NCBI GenBank assembly: GCA_002842215.1
Contig: PHCC01000023.1
Coordinates: 1-64,000, forward strand
Source of the DNA: Betaproteobacteria bacterium HGW-Betaproteobacteria-9
Lineage (GTDB): Bacteria; Pseudomonadota; Gammaproteobacteria; Burkholderiales; Burkholderiaceae_C
Direction of reading: 5' to 3'
DNA length: 64,000 nucleotides
A program made the translations under genes and the position numbers. The notes under the pieces are model-generated. The model searched no databases. It had not been told where the DNA came from and worked only from the letters and a program-made list of their open reading frames with translations. This document shows, piece by piece, positions 18,860 through 29,006 of this stretch; position 1 is the first letter of the stretch; every line of letters begins with the position of its first letter.

Positions 18860-19630
18860 TCAGCTGCCGCCCGTGCCCAGATAGGCCTCAATCACCTTCG
18901 GATCCCGCTGCACATCCGCCGGGGTTCCCGACGACAGCTGCTTGCCGTAGTCGAGCACGGTGACGCGGTCACACAGGCCCATCACCAGCTTCACGTCGTG
19001 TTCGATCAGCAGGATGGTGCGGTTGTCCTTGCGGATGCGGTCGATCAATTCGCGCAGCAACACCTTTTCGGTCGCGTTCATGCCGGCGGCCGGCTCGTCC
19101 AGCGCGATCAGCTGGGGATCGGTGGCCAGGGCGCGCGCGATCTCCAGGCGGCGCTGGTCGCCGTAGCTCAGTGTGCGCGACTTGTAGTCCGCGAACTTGG
19201 CGATGCCCACGTATTCGAGCAACTCGCGAGCCCGATCCCTGATTTGCGCCTCTTCGCGCTTGAAACCCGGCGTGCGGAACACCGCACCGATCAGGCCGGA
19301 GTGGGTGCGCACATGGCGGCCCACCATCACGTTTTCCAGTGCCGTCATTTCTGCAAACAGGCGGATGTTCTGGAAGGTGCGTGCGATACCGGCCTTGGCC
19401 ACCTCGTGCACGGCCGAGGGCGTGTAGGGTTTGCCGGCCAGTTCAAACGTGCCGCTGTCGGGCGTGTACAGCCCGGTCAACACGTTGAAAAAGGTGGTCT
19501 TGCCCGCACCGTTGGGGCCGATCAGGCCATAGACCTGACCGCGCTGGATTTCAATGCCGACATCGCTCAGGGCCTGCAGGCCACCGAAGCGTTTGGAGAC
19601 GTTGGCGACTTTGAGAATGGTTTCAGACAT
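18860..19630 (-). CDS. livG: Branched-chain amino acid-type ABC transporter ATP-binding protein LivG
   Basis: 256 residues. Walker A GPNGAGKTTFFNVLTGLY, LivG-type insert AGIARTFQNIRLFAEMTALE, signature LSYGDQRRLEIARALATDP, Walker B LIALDEPAAGMN and IEHDVKLVMGLCDRVTVLDY are all present. Second ATPase of the importer; pairs with LivF. Lies 15 bp after livM and 12 bp before livF. Confidence 0.95.
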   Translation of the reverse strand: MSETILKVANVSKRFGGLQALSDVGIEIQRGQVYGLIGPNGAGKTTFFNVLTGLYTPDSGTFELAGKPYTPSAVHEVAKAGIARTFQNIRLFAEMTALENVMVGRHVRTHSGLIGAVFRTPGFKREEAQIRDRARELLEYVGIAKFADYKSRTLSYGDQRRLEIARALATDPQLIALDEPAAGMNATEKVLLRELIDRIRKDNRTILLIEHDVKLVMGLCDRVTVLDYGKQLSSGTPADVQRDPKVIEAYLGTGGS

Positions 19631-19645
19631 GCGTGTTCTCTCTGC

Positions 19646-20731
19646 TCATTTCGCCAGCGATTTGCCGTGTTCCGGCGAAGGCCACAGGCCCTTCGGACGG
19701 ATCAGCATCACCACCACCATGGCCAGCGCAATCAGCAGCTGGCGCAGAATTTCAGGGCCCAGGCGACCACCGGTCCACTCGGTCAGGGGCCCGGCCACGT
19801 GGCGCAGCACCTCGGGCAGGCCGGCCAGCAACAGGGCGCCCAGAATGACGCCAGGGATGTGGCCGATACCGCCCACCACCACCATCGCCACCACCATCAC
19901 CGACTCCATCAGCGAGAAGGACTCGGGCGACACGAAGCGCTGGAACGAAGCGAACAAGACGCCCGAGACACCGCCAAACGTGGCACCCATGCCGAAGGCC
20001 AGCAGCTTCAGGTTGCGCGTGTTCAGGCCCATGGCCTTGGCCGCGATCTCGTCTTCACGGATGGCCATCCAGGCGCGGCCGATGCGCGAGTCCTGCAGGC
20101 GGTAGGAGAGGATCACCGCACCAACGACGAAAAACAGGAACAGGTAGTAATACAGCGTGACGGGCTGGAAGGTGTAGTCGCCAATGGTCAGGCGTTTGCC
20201 CAGGTCGAGGCCAAACACCGAAATGGTGTCGATCTGGCTGATGCCTTTGGGGCCGTTGGTGATGTTCACCGGGCGGTCCATGTTGAGCAGGAAGATGCGG
20301 ATGATCTCGCCGAAGCCCAGCGTGATGATGGCCAGGTAGTCACCGCGCAACTTGAGCGTGGGCGCGCCCAGGATAATGCCGACGAAGCCCGCGATCGCCG
20401 CGGCCAGGATCATCACCAGCCAGATGCTGAGGTGGATGCCGTTGGGGAACATGGCCGCGATGGCCGGGAAGGTGTCGGTGAGGTGGGGCGAACCCACCAG
20501 CGCGAAGATATAGCCTCCCACGGCGAAGAAGGCGATGTAGCCCAGGTCGAGCAGGCCGGCGTAGCCGACCACGATGTTCAGGCCCAGCGCCAGCAGCACA
20601 TAGAGCAGCGCGATGTCGACAATGCGCACCCAGGAATTGCTTCCTGTCGATTGCAGCAGGATGGGCAGCAGCAGCAACGCGGCAGCGCCCAGCAGGAAGG
20701 CGATGAGTTTTCCGGATTTGGTGTTCATCAT
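19646..20731 (-). CDS. livM: Branched-chain amino acid-type ABC transporter permease LivM
   Basis: 361 residues from ATG 20731 (second ATG 20728). About ten membrane segments. Conserved LivM parts: LGLNIVVGYAGLLDLGYIAF, GAPTLKLRGDYLAIITLGFG, IREDEIAAKAMGLNTRNLKL and VVGGIGHIPGVILGALLL. Forms the inner-membrane channel with LivH, 17 bp downstream of livH. Confidence 0.94.
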   Translation of the reverse strand: MMNTKSGKLIAFLLGAAALLLLPILLQSTGSNSWVRIVDIALLYVLLALGLNIVVGYAGLLDLGYIAFFAVGGYIFALVGSPHLTDTFPAIAAMFPNGIHLSIWLVMILAAAIAGFVGIILGAPTLKLRGDYLAIITLGFGEIIRIFLLNMDRPVNITNGPKGISQIDTISVFGLDLGKRLTIGDYTFQPVTLYYYLFLFFVVGAVILSYRLQDSRIGRAWMAIREDEIAAKAMGLNTRNLKLLAFGMGATFGGVSGVLFASFQRFVSPESFSLMESVMVVAMVVVGGIGHIPGVILGALLLAGLPEVLRHVAGPLTEWTGGRLGPEILRQLLIALAMVVVMLIRPKGLWPSPEHGKSLAK

Positions 20732-20748
20732 GATGTGTTCCTCGGCCC

Positions 20749-21678
20749 TCAGGCCCGGTCGGCCACACGCTCGCCCAGCAGACCGGACGGACGCAGCGTC
20801 AGTACCAGGGCCAGCACGATGAAGGCGAAGATGTCGGTGTACTGGCTGCCCAGCACGCCGCCGGTCAGCTGGCCCAGGTAACCCGCACCCAGCGACTCGA
20901 TCAGACCCAGCGCGACGCCGCCCACCACGGCACCCGCGAGGTTGCCGATGCCGCCCATGACCGCGGCCACGAAGGCCTTCAGGCCGGGCATGAAGCCCAT
21001 GGCGTGCTGCACCGTGCCGTAGTTCGAGGCCCACATCACGCCAGCGATGGCCGCGAGCATGGCGCCGATGATGAACGTGGCGGAGATGACCACGTCGGGT
21101 TTGATGCCCATGAGAGCGGCCACACGCGGGTTCTCGGCCGTGGCGCGCATGGCGCGGCCCAGGTTGGTGCGGTTGACCAGCCACATGAGGAACGCCAGCG
21201 TGATGACCGTCGTGGCCAGGATGGTGATCTGTGTCACCGAGATCACGGCGCCCCCGAACTCGATCGGCTCACGCGAAAGGGTCGAGGGGTACGACTTCGG
21301 ATTCGGCGCCCAGATGATCATGGCAAAGGTCTGCAACAGCAGCGACATGCCGATGGCGGTGATCAGGGGCGCAAGCCGTGGTGAGTTGCGCAGTGGCCGA
21401 TAGGCCAGCTTTTCGATCGTGTAGTTGAGGGCTCCACAGACCACCATGGCGATCAGCGTGGCCACCAGCAACAGCAGCCAACCCGGCATGTCCGCCCAGG
21501 CGCTCGACATCCAGCCGATCAGCGTCCAGCTGGTGAGCGCACCCACCATGAGCACGTCACCGTGCGCAAAGTTGATCAGGCCGATGATGCCGTACACCAT
21601 GGTGTACCCCAGCGCCACCAGCGCATACATACTGCCCAGGACCAGACCATTGATGATCTGCTGCAGTAAAACGTCCAT
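20749..21678 (-). CDS. livH: Branched-chain amino acid-type ABC transporter permease LivH
   Basis: 309 residues from ATG 21678 (MDVLLQQIINGLVLGSMYAL). About eight membrane segments. LivH signatures include YTMVYGIIGLINFAHGDVLM, RAMRATAENPRVAALMGI and FVAAVMGGIGNLAGAVVGGV. First gene of the operon. No periplasmic binding protein gene lies nearby, so substrate (branched-chain amino acids or an amide) is unproven and the binding protein must be elsewhere. Confidence 0.94.
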   Translation of the reverse strand: MDVLLQQIINGLVLGSMYALVALGYTMVYGIIGLINFAHGDVLMVGALTSWTLIGWMSSAWADMPGWLLLLVATLIAMVVCGALNYTIEKLAYRPLRNSPRLAPLITAIGMSLLLQTFAMIIWAPNPKSYPSTLSREPIEFGGAVISVTQITILATTVITLAFLMWLVNRTNLGRAMRATAENPRVAALMGIKPDVVISATFIIGAMLAAIAGVMWASNYGTVQHAMGFMPGLKAFVAAVMGGIGNLAGAVVGGVALGLIESLGAGYLGQLTGGVLGSQYTDIFAFIVLALVLTLRPSGLLGERVADRA

Positions 21679-21738
21679 ACAAACTTCTCCGTGTTTTTTC
21701 CAGCCGGGCGGGTGCCCGGTCTGTCTGCCTTGAGTTAG

Positions 21739-21786
21739 CAAAAAACCCGCCAGGCTCGACCTTGGAACAGGACAGACTGCGGGTTG
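21739..21786 (-). terminator. Terminator-like stem between rarA and livH
   Basis: Minus strand AACCCGC (21785-21779) pairs with GCGGGTT (21750-21744), followed by more T residues. It may terminate rarA, or act in the livH leader because a TACAAT -10-like site (21800-21795, with CTGACC 16 bp upstream) lies just before it. Confidence 0.6.
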
Positions 21787-21794
21787 GTGGGCGG

Positions 21795-21822
21795 ATTGTA
21801 GCTAGGCGTTTCTGAGGGTCAG
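21795..21822 (-). promoter_or_regulatory. livH: Possible promoter for livHMGF
   Basis: Minus-strand CTGACC (21822-21817), 16-bp spacer, TACAAT (21800-21795). Predicted transcription would start near 21788, right at the terminator-like stem and about 110 nt before livH. Confidence 0.35.
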
Positions 21823-21905
21823 ATGCGTGTAAGCCCTTATGCGGCGCGGGTTTACCCTGATTTTTGATTTCCCCGCGCAGCTGCATCAGCGCGATTCGCG
21901 CTTCA

Positions 21906-23201
21906 TTAGTTATTTTGATTGTTCAGTTTTTTGAGTTCGCGCAGCTTATCCGCGATGCGGATTTCCAGCCCGCGCTCCACCGGACGGTAAAAATCAGGCC
22001 CGGCCATGCCATCGGGCAGGTAGCGTTCGCCCGCGGCGAAGCCACCCGCCTCATCGTGGGCGTACCGGTACCCTTTTCCATAGTCCAGCTCCTTCATGAG
22101 CTTGGTGGGTGCATTGCGAAGGTGCATGGGCACCGGTCGCGTGCCGTCCTTCTTCACAAAGGCCTTGGCTTCGTTGAAGGCCTTGTAGACCGCGTTGGAC
22201 TTGGGCGCCACGGCCAGGTAGACCACACATTCGGCCAGCGCCAGCTCGCCTTCCGGCGTGCCCAGGCGCTCGTACACCTCGGCCGCGTCCAGCGCCAGAC
22301 GCAGCGCGCGCGGATCGGCCAGGCCAATGTCTTCACTGGCCATGCGGATGAAGCGGCGCGCCATGTAGCGTGGATCGGCACCACCGTCGAGCATGCGCAC
22401 GAACCAGTAGAGCGCGGCGTCCGGATCGGATCCGCGCACGCTTTTGTGCAGGGCGCTGATGGTGTCGTAGAACTGCTCGCCCCCTTTGTCGTAGCGGCGC
22501 ATGCGTTCACCCAGCACACGCATCAGCCAGGCATCCGTCACCTCGGCGAGTTTTTCGCGCGTGGCCGCCACCGCCAGCGTCTCCAGTGTGTTGAGCAGGC
22601 GACGGGCATCGCCGTCGGCGTAGGCGATCAGGCGGTCCGCCGCAGCGGCTTCGACCGCGGGCACCGCGCCGATGCCTTGCGCCCGGGTGATGAGCTGGCG
22701 CAGATCATCCTCGCCCAGCGGCTGCAGCACGTAGACCGCCGCGCGTGACAGCAGCGCCGAGTTGACTTCGAATGAGGGGTTCTCGGTGGTCGCGCCGATG
22801 AAGGTGAACAGCCCGCTTTCCACATGCGGCAGAAACGCGTCCTGCTGGCTCTTATTGAAGCGGTGCACTTCGTCAACAAACACGATGGTGTGTTGCGCTT
22901 GAAGTCCATCGCGCGCGATCTGCGCCTGCTCCACCGCCTCCCGGATGTCTTTCACACCACCCAGCACCGCGCTGATGGTGATGAACTGCGCGTCAAAGGC
23001 GTCCGCCATCAAGCGCGCGATGGTGGTCTTGCCAACGCCCGGCGGCCCCCAGAGGATGCAGCTGTGCGGCTGGCCCGACTCAAAGGCCAGTCGCAAGGCC
23101 ATGCCCTCGCCCAGCAGGTGCTGCTGCCCGATCACCTCGGCGAGCGTCCGCGGTCGCAGGCGCTCGGCCAGTGGCGTGTGTGGCGCGGCGGGTGAACTCA
23201 A
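21906..23201 (-). CDS. rarA: Replication-associated recombination protein A (RarA/MgsA AAA+ ATPase)
   Basis: 431 residues. Begins [20 protein letters not shown]; Walker [20 protein letters not shown], Walker [21 protein letters not shown], sensor [20 protein letters not shown] and C-terminal [20 protein letters not shown] match RarA. It acts at stalled replication forks. The start is TTG at 23201; no in-frame ATG fits the conserved N-terminus. Located 28 bp after lolA, in the order ftsK-lolA-rarA, probably one operon. Confidence 0.95.
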   Translation of the reverse strand: MSSPAAPHTPLAERLRPRTLAEVIGQQHLLGEGMALRLAFESGQPHSCILWGPPGVGKTTIARLMADAFDAQFITISAVLGGVKDIREAVEQAQIARDGLQAQHTIVFVDEVHRFNKSQQDAFLPHVESGLFTFIGATTENPSFEVNSALLSRAAVYVLQPLGEDDLRQLITRAQGIGAVPAVEAAAADRLIAYADGDARRLLNTLETLAVAATREKLAEVTDAWLMRVLGERMRRYDKGGEQFYDTISALHKSVRGSDPDAALYWFVRMLDGGADPRYMARRFIRMASEDIGLADPRALRLALDAAEVYERLGTPEGELALAECVVYLAVAPKSNAVYKAFNEAKAFVKKDGTRPVPMHLRNAPTKLMKELDYGKGYRYAHDEAGGFAAGERYLPDGMAGPDFYRPVERGLEIRIADKLRELKKLNNQNN

Positions 23202-23229
23202 GGCGTCGTTTCCATCGCAGAGGGCACGC

Positions 23230-23880
23230 TCAGGGACGGATCACGTCGGCACCGGCTGGCGGTTGAAAGCGAAACCGCTCCGCCTTCAGCGGCGCGTTGT
23301 CCTGCCACTGGTTGAACGTCAGCACCGAGCGCTGGCCCAGGCTGTCGGCGATCTCCAGCGCCGCGAGCTGACCGGCGCGGAAGCCCACCCGCACGCTCTG
23401 CAACTGCCCGTCCTTGTTGCGCGGCCGGGCTTCCAGCCACTCCAGGCCATCCACAGCGGGCGCAGCCTTGAGTTCAAACACCTCGGACAGGGCACGCAGG
23501 TCGGTGCCCGCCGCGATCAGGGCGGCGGGCGTGCTGCCCAGCACGTCCTGCTGTTTGCGCGCGGTCACCTGGTTCAGGTCCACGTCGTACAGCCACAGCG
23601 TCTCGCCATCGGCCACGATGGTCTGCTCAAACGGCTTGGTGTACTCGAAACGGAAGCGGTTCGGGCGCAGGAACTCGAAGCGCCCGCTGGACGTCTTGCG
23701 GCGCGCCACGGTTTCGCCGTTGCGCACCGGCGAGGTCACCACCTGGGTGAAGCCGGCTTGCGCGCTGCCCACCTCGCGCAGGAACTGCTCCAGGTCTTTC
23801 AGGCCATCGGCCTGTGCGGGCAGGGCCGCGAATGTCAGCGCAGTGACCGCGGTCACCGTTGAAAGCAATTTTTTGATCAT
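23230..23880 (-). CDS. lolA: Outer-membrane lipoprotein carrier protein LolA
   Basis: 216 residues from ATG 23880 with a Sec signal peptide (MIKKLLSTVTAVTALTFAAL, cleavage after AQA). The mature part shows the LolA pattern AGFTQVVTSPVR, GRFEFLRPNRFRFEYTKPFE and LWLYDVDLNQVTARK. It escorts lipoproteins across the periplasm from LolCDE to LolB. lolD and lolC lie far away at 56.7-58.7 kb. It follows ftsK by 44 bp. Confidence 0.95.
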   Translation of the reverse strand: MIKKLLSTVTAVTALTFAALPAQADGLKDLEQFLREVGSAQAGFTQVVTSPVRNGETVARRKTSSGRFEFLRPNRFRFEYTKPFEQTIVADGETLWLYDVDLNQVTARKQQDVLGSTPAALIAAGTDLRALSEVFELKAAPAVDGLEWLEARPRNKDGQLQSVRVGFRAGQLAALEIADSLGQRSVLTFNQWQDNAPLKAERFRFQPPAGADVIRP

Positions 23881-23924
23881 GTTGGATGGGACCCGGCCAC
23901 GACCACAAGGTTCAGGCCCGTGCA

Positions 23925-26279
23925 TCATTCGCTGCGCGAGGGCACCAGAATATCGCGTTGCCCGCTGGAAGTCAGTGCACTGACCATGCCGGCTTTTTCC
24001 ATGTCTTCGAGCAGGCGCGCAGCACGGTTGTAGCCGATCTTCAGCTTGCGTTGCACGTAGGAGATGCTGGCCTTGCGATCCTTCAGCACGATCTCCACCG
24101 CCTGGTCGTACAGCGCATCTTTTTCGCTGCCGTCGCCACCGCCCTCGCCGAACATGTCGCCGCCCTCGCCGTCGCTCACCGGACTTTCCAGCACGCCATC
24201 GATGTAGTTGGGCTCACCGCCCTGCTCTTTCAGATAGGCGACCACGCGGTGCACCTCTTCGTCGCTCACAAAAGCGCCGTGCACCCGCACCGGGAAGCCG
24301 GTGCCGGAAGGCATATAAAGCATGTCGCCCATGCCCAGTAGGCTTTCGGCGCCCATCTGGTCGAGGATGGTGCGGCTGTCGATCTTGCTGCTGACCTGGA
24401 ACGACAGGCGGGTGGGGATGTTGGCCTTGATCAGGCCGGTGATCACGTCCACGCTCGGTCGCTGCGTCGCCAGAATCAGGTGGATGCCGGCGGCGCGCGC
24501 CTTTTGTGCCAGGCGGGCGATCAGCTCCTCGATCTTCTTGCCCACCACCATCATCAGATCGGCCAGCTCGTCGATCACGACCACGATGTAAGGCAGGCGT
24601 TCGAGTGGCTCGGGCTGTTCGGGGGTCAGGCTGAACGGGTTGCCGATGATTTCGCCACGCGCATTGGCCTCGTCGATCTTGGTGTTGAAGCCCGCGAGGT
24701 TGCGCACGCCCATTTTGCTCATGAGCTTGTAGCGCTTCTCCATCTCGGCCACGCACCAGTTCAGACCGTTGGCCGCGTGCTTCATGTCGGTGACCACGGG
24801 CGCGAGCAGGTGCGGAATGCCTTCGTAGACGCTCATCTCCAACATCTTCGGGTCGATCAGCAAGAGGCGCACGTCCTTGGCATCGGCCTTGTAGAGCAGC
24901 GACAGGATCATGGCGTTGATGCCGACCGACTTGCCCGAGCCGGTGGTGCCGGCCACCAGGCAGTGCGGCATCTTGGCCAGATCGGCCACCACCGGCAGGC
25001 CGCCGATGTCCTTGCCCAGACCCATGGTCAGCAGCGACTTGGCATCGTTGTAGACCGAGGAGCCCAGAATTTCGCTCAGCTTGATCATCTGCCGTTTGGC
25101 GTTGGGCAGTTCCAGCGCCATCAGGTTCTTGCCCGGAATGGTTTCGATCACGCGGATCGAAATCAGGGACAAGGAACGCGCCAGATCGCGACCCAGGTTC
25201 ACGATCTGCGAGCCTTTGACGCCCGTGGCCGGCTCGATTTCGTAACGCGTGATCACCGGTCCCGGTGCGGCAGCCACCACGCGCACGTCGACGCCAAAGT
25301 CCTTGAGTTTCTTCTCGATCAGGCGGCTGGTCATCTCCAGCGTCTGGCTGTCCACGCCCGCTTGGTGCAGCGGCGCACTGTCCAGCAGGTCCACCTGGGG
25401 CAGCTTGCTGTCGGGCATTTCGACGAACAGCGGCTTCTGCCGTTCCTTGGCCACACGCTCACTTTTCGGCACGTCCACCAGGGTGGGCTCGATCAGGACC
25501 GGGGTGGGATGGTGTTCTTCGCTCTCGACGCGCTCGACCTTGACCACTTCTTCGCGCTCTCGCGCCGCCATCTCCCCGATGCGCTGGTCTTCGACAGTCT
25601 CGCGTTTTTCGCGGCGCGACTCAACCCAGTTGTCCAGCCAGGCGCCTAGGTGTTCGGCCCACTGGCCCCAGGAAAACCGGAACACCCTGGGCAGACAGAT
25701 CACGAGCAACGCCAGCATGCCCAACGCCGAGCCGGTGAAACCCAGCCAACGCACAGCAACTGGGCCGAGTGCATGTCCCAGCACACCACCCGCGGTTCCC
25801 GGCAGGTGGGGTTCCAGCCGGTACAGGCGGCTCCATTCCAGCACCACACTGGCGCTCAGCAAGACCAGCAGCGCCAGCACGTAGGCGAGACGACGCGCCC
25901 AAGGCGTTTGCCACCAGCGCACAGCACCGTGCTCATCCCGCGAAACCGCCTGGGCTTGCTGGCCACGCAAGCGCCCTGCCAACGCCGACAGCCAGGCCCG
26001 CAATCCGGCGAAAAAGCACCACCAGACCGACCAGCCCAACAGGTAGTAGCTCGCATCGGCCAGCAGCGCACCCAGCTGGCCGCCCCAGTTGCCCACTTCG
26101 GATCGCGACCCCGTCGTGCTCCAGGCCGGATCAACCAGCGAATGGCTCAACAACGCAAGCAACCAGAAAGCCAGGGCCGCTGCGCCCACCACCAGCCCGA
26201 TCTCCTGCGTGAAACGGGCCACACCACCAGGCGCGGCTTGGGCCCGATCGGCGTTCAGTGTGTTGAGTGAATAGGTCAT
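23925..26279 (-). CDS. ftsK: DNA translocase FtsK
   Basis: 784 residues. Four or five membrane segments in the first ~220 residues, then a charged linker ([20 protein letters not shown]). Alpha/beta motor domains: Walker A in [20 protein letters not shown] and Walker B in [20 protein letters not shown]. The gamma winged-helix domain that reads KOPS sequences is at the C-terminus ([20 protein letters not shown]). It clears the chromosome terminus through the division septum. Confidence 0.96.
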   Translation of the reverse strand: MTYSLNTLNADRAQAAPGGVARFTQEIGLVVGAAALAFWLLALLSHSLVDPAWSTTGSRSEVGNWGGQLGALLADASYYLLGWSVWWCFFAGLRAWLSALAGRLRGQQAQAVSRDEHGAVRWWQTPWARRLAYVLALLVLLSASVVLEWSRLYRLEPHLPGTAGGVLGHALGPVAVRWLGFTGSALGMLALLVICLPRVFRFSWGQWAEHLGAWLDNWVESRREKRETVEDQRIGEMAAREREEVVKVERVESEEHHPTPVLIEPTLVDVPKSERVAKERQKPLFVEMPDSKLPQVDLLDSAPLHQAGVDSQTLEMTSRLIEKKLKDFGVDVRVVAAAPGPVITRYEIEPATGVKGSQIVNLGRDLARSLSLISIRVIETIPGKNLMALELPNAKRQMIKLSEILGSSVYNDAKSLLTMGLGKDIGGLPVVADLAKMPHCLVAGTTGSGKSVGINAMILSLLYKADAKDVRLLLIDPKMLEMSVYEGIPHLLAPVVTDMKHAANGLNWCVAEMEKRYKLMSKMGVRNLAGFNTKIDEANARGEIIGNPFSLTPEQPEPLERLPYIVVVIDELADLMMVVGKKIEELIARLAQKARAAGIHLILATQRPSVDVITGLIKANIPTRLSFQVSSKIDSRTILDQMGAESLLGMGDMLYMPSGTGFPVRVHGAFVSDEEVHRVVAYLKEQGGEPNYIDGVLESPVSDGEGGDMFGEGGGDGSEKDALYDQAVEIVLKDRKASISYVQRKLKIGYNRAARLLEDMEKAGMVSALTSSGQRDILVPSRSE

Positions 26280-26405
26280 GGTCCTCGCTGCGGTTCGGCA
26301 GCAAGCTTACCCCAAGGCCACACGAGACAGGCACCGGCAAACCGGTAACACGTGTAGCGCGGGCGAAGAGAATCCGGGGTGCGGCCGGCGCGGCCACGCC
26401 GGACT

Positions 26406-27080
26406 TCAGCCCAGCGAGCTGAGCCGTTCCTTGATCACAGTGGCGCCGTCTTCGCCCACCTCGATGAAGCCCCGGTCCTCCAGGTCTTTCATGACCCGGC
26501 TGACCATTTCTCGCGATGCGCCGATCATCTTGGCCACATCCTGGCGAGACACCCGCTCCCGAATCACGAGCTGCCCGTCCTTGTCGGGCCGTGCAAACTC
26601 CAGCAAGGCCCGGGCGACGCGGCCGTAGACATCCATCAACGCCAGCGACTCGATCTTGCGGTCGGCGTGGCGCAGGCGCTGCACCAGTCCCTTCATCACG
26701 GCGTAAGCCATGGAGGTGTTCTCGGGCAGGCAACGGGCGAATTCCGGGCGCCCCAGGATCAGCACATCGGTCTGCACCTCGGCACGCACCGTGGCCGAGT
26801 GCGGCTGGTTGTCGATCAGACTCATCTCGCCCACATAGTCGCCCGGGTTCATGGTGGCCAATATGACTTCCCGGCCACGGGCATCGGTGGTCACCACGCG
26901 AGCGCGCCCGGTCAGCACGATGGCCAGGAAATTGGACTTCTTGCCCTGTTCAACGATGCACTCCCCACGCTTGAAACGCCGTTTGGTGACCGCATCTGCG
27001 ACGGACTCGGCCTGCGCCTGCGTCAGCGTGGAAAACAGCGGGACCCGGCGAATCAAATCCAGATTGGACAGGATGGACAT
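26406..27080 (-). CDS. Crp/Fnr-family transcriptional regulator
   Basis: 224 residues from ATG 27080. A cyclic-nucleotide-binding-type beta barrel at about 10-125 (VPLFSTLTQAQAESVADAVT, FLAIVLTGRARVVTTD, MNPGDYVGEMSLIDNQPHSA) and a helix-turn-helix near 170-205 (VSRQDVAKMIGASREMVSRV). The phosphate-cassette-like GEMSLIDNQPHSATV is close to Crp, so cAMP binding is possible. No FNR-type cysteine cluster at the N-terminus. Divergent from trxB across 159 bp and upstream of ftsK. Confidence 0.88.
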   Translation of the reverse strand: MSILSNLDLIRRVPLFSTLTQAQAESVADAVTKRRFKRGECIVEQGKKSNFLAIVLTGRARVVTTDARGREVILATMNPGDYVGEMSLIDNQPHSATVRAEVQTDVLILGRPEFARCLPENTSMAYAVMKGLVQRLRHADRKIESLALMDVYGRVARALLEFARPDKDGQLVIRERVSRQDVAKMIGASREMVSRVMKDLEDRGFIEVGEDGATVIKERLSSLG

Positions 27081-27203
27081 GCGTATATACCTCTGGTCAG
27101 ACTGCTGCTGCAGCGCTCTTCCATACAATGCTTCGAGTGACTGATCGCCCGCCTGGCAAACGACGCCGGGCCCCGAACGCAACACAGCATCTCTCGACTC
27201 TAA

Positions 27204-28187
<984 letters not shown>

Positions 28188-28231
28188 GCGCTTCCCGCCG
28201 GGCGGCGCTGTCCGAACCAGCCTGCCCGCGC

Positions 28232-28237
28232 TATAAT
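28232..28237 (+). promoter_or_regulatory. rpmB: -10 element (TATAAT) for rpmB-rpmG
   Basis: A consensus TATAAT 45 bp after the trxB stop; a convincing -35 is not visible at 17 bp upstream. Transcription would start near 28244, giving an rpmB leader of about 155 nt. Confidence 0.55.
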
Positions 28238-28243
28238 TCAAGG

Positions 28244-28398
28244 CTTTGCTGCGATTGGCCAGTTTTGGTCGTGCGCAGCGGATTCGGGTTACCGCCACCC
28301 TTTTCTGGCGAGGTGAGGCTGGGTTACCAGATGCGGAACGGGAATACCGTCTCCAGTGTCCTGCGTGATCGGCTGTATAGAAGTATCGGAGTGTCCTC
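28244..28398 (+). promoter_or_regulatory. Structured 5' leader of rpmB-rpmG
   Basis: A chain of hairpins: GCTGCG (28248-28253) with CGCAGC (28274-28279) enclosing GGCCA/TGGTC; CGCCA (28293-28297) with TGGCG (28306-28310); CTGG-gtta-CCAG (28319-28330); ACGG-gaata-CCGT (28338-28350). GGGTTACC occurs twice. It matches no riboswitch or ribosomal-protein leader class I recognise; a feedback site for a ribosomal protein is one possibility. Confidence 0.4.
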
Positions 28399-28632
28399 AT
28401 GGCACGCGTCTGCGACGTCACGGGCAAGAAGCCCATGGTCGGGAACAATGTTTCCCACGCCAACAACAAAACCAAGCGCCGGTTCCTGCCGAACCTGCAA
28501 TACCGCCGTTTCTGGGTCGAAAGCGAAAACCGCTGGGTTCGCCTGCGCGTGTCGGGCGCTGCCCTGCGCCTGATCGACAAAAACGGCATCGATGCCGTGC
28601 TCGCAGACCTGCGCGCACGCGGCCAAGCTTAA
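28399..28632 (+). CDS. rpmB: 50S ribosomal protein L28
   Basis: 77 residues, typical length. Begins [20 protein letters not shown] and continues [13 protein letters not shown], the hallmark L28 sequence. Followed 12 bp later by rpmG, the usual bacterial pairing. Component of the large ribosomal subunit. Confidence 0.98.
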   Translation: MARVCDVTGKKPMVGNNVSHANNKTKRRFLPNLQYRRFWVESENRWVRLRVSGAALRLIDKNGIDAVLADLRARGQA

Positions 28633-28644
28633 GGAGCACGCAAC

Positions 28645-28815
28645 ATGGCAACCAAAGGCGGACGCGAGAAGATCAAGCTGGAATCCACTGCGGGTACCGG
28701 CCACTTCTACACCACGACCAAAAACAAGAAGACCACGCCCGAGAAGATGCTGATCAAGAAATTTGATCCGAAAGCTCGCAAGCACGTGGACTACAAGGAA
28801 ATCAAGCTGAAGTAA
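28645..28815 (+). CDS. rpmG: 50S ribosomal protein L33
   Basis: 56 residues. Starts ATG 28645 ([20 protein letters not shown]), followed by [15 protein letters not shown] and ending in DYKEIKLK. This is the zinc-free L33 type, lacking CxxC pairs. Preceded by AAGGAG. A strong terminator follows. Confidence 0.97.
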   Translation: MATKGGREKIKLESTAGTGHFYTTTKNKKTTPEKMLIKKFDPKARKHVDYKEIKLK

Positions 28816-28833
28816 TTCAGCCGGTTCTCCCAA

Positions 28834-28867
28834 CAAAAAAGCCGCTGTGAAAACAGCGGCTTTTTTG
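28834..28867. terminator. Bidirectional intrinsic terminator after rpmG
   Basis: AAAAAAGCCGCTGT-gaaa-ACAGCGGCTTTTTT: an 8-bp GC stem (GCCGCTGT) with A-tract and T-tract on either side, so it can work for rpmG on the plus strand and for minus-strand transcripts arriving from the other side. Confidence 0.95.
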
Positions 28868-28911
28868 TTGGAGATAACAATCTCAAGCGTGTCCGGCGTG
28901 AAATGTCCCAA

Positions 28912-29000
28912 CCCAGAACACCGTGGAACCGGCTTTGCCGGGCCACTGGTGTTGCCCCCTTGAGGGGGTGACGCGCCGCAGGCGCGGCGCGGGGGTGGGT
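28912..29000 (+). repeat. Dispersed palindromic element A, copy A3
   Basis: An 89-bp element starting CCCAGAA and continuing GGAACCGGCTTTGCCGGGCC, GTTGCCCCCTTGAGGGGG and a GCGCCGCAGGCGC stem. It matches copies at 4236-4321 and 18050-18130 and, like the 18-kb copy, lies directly past the stop codon of a minus-strand gene (the desaturase). Confidence 0.8.
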
Positions 29001-29006
29001 CAAATC

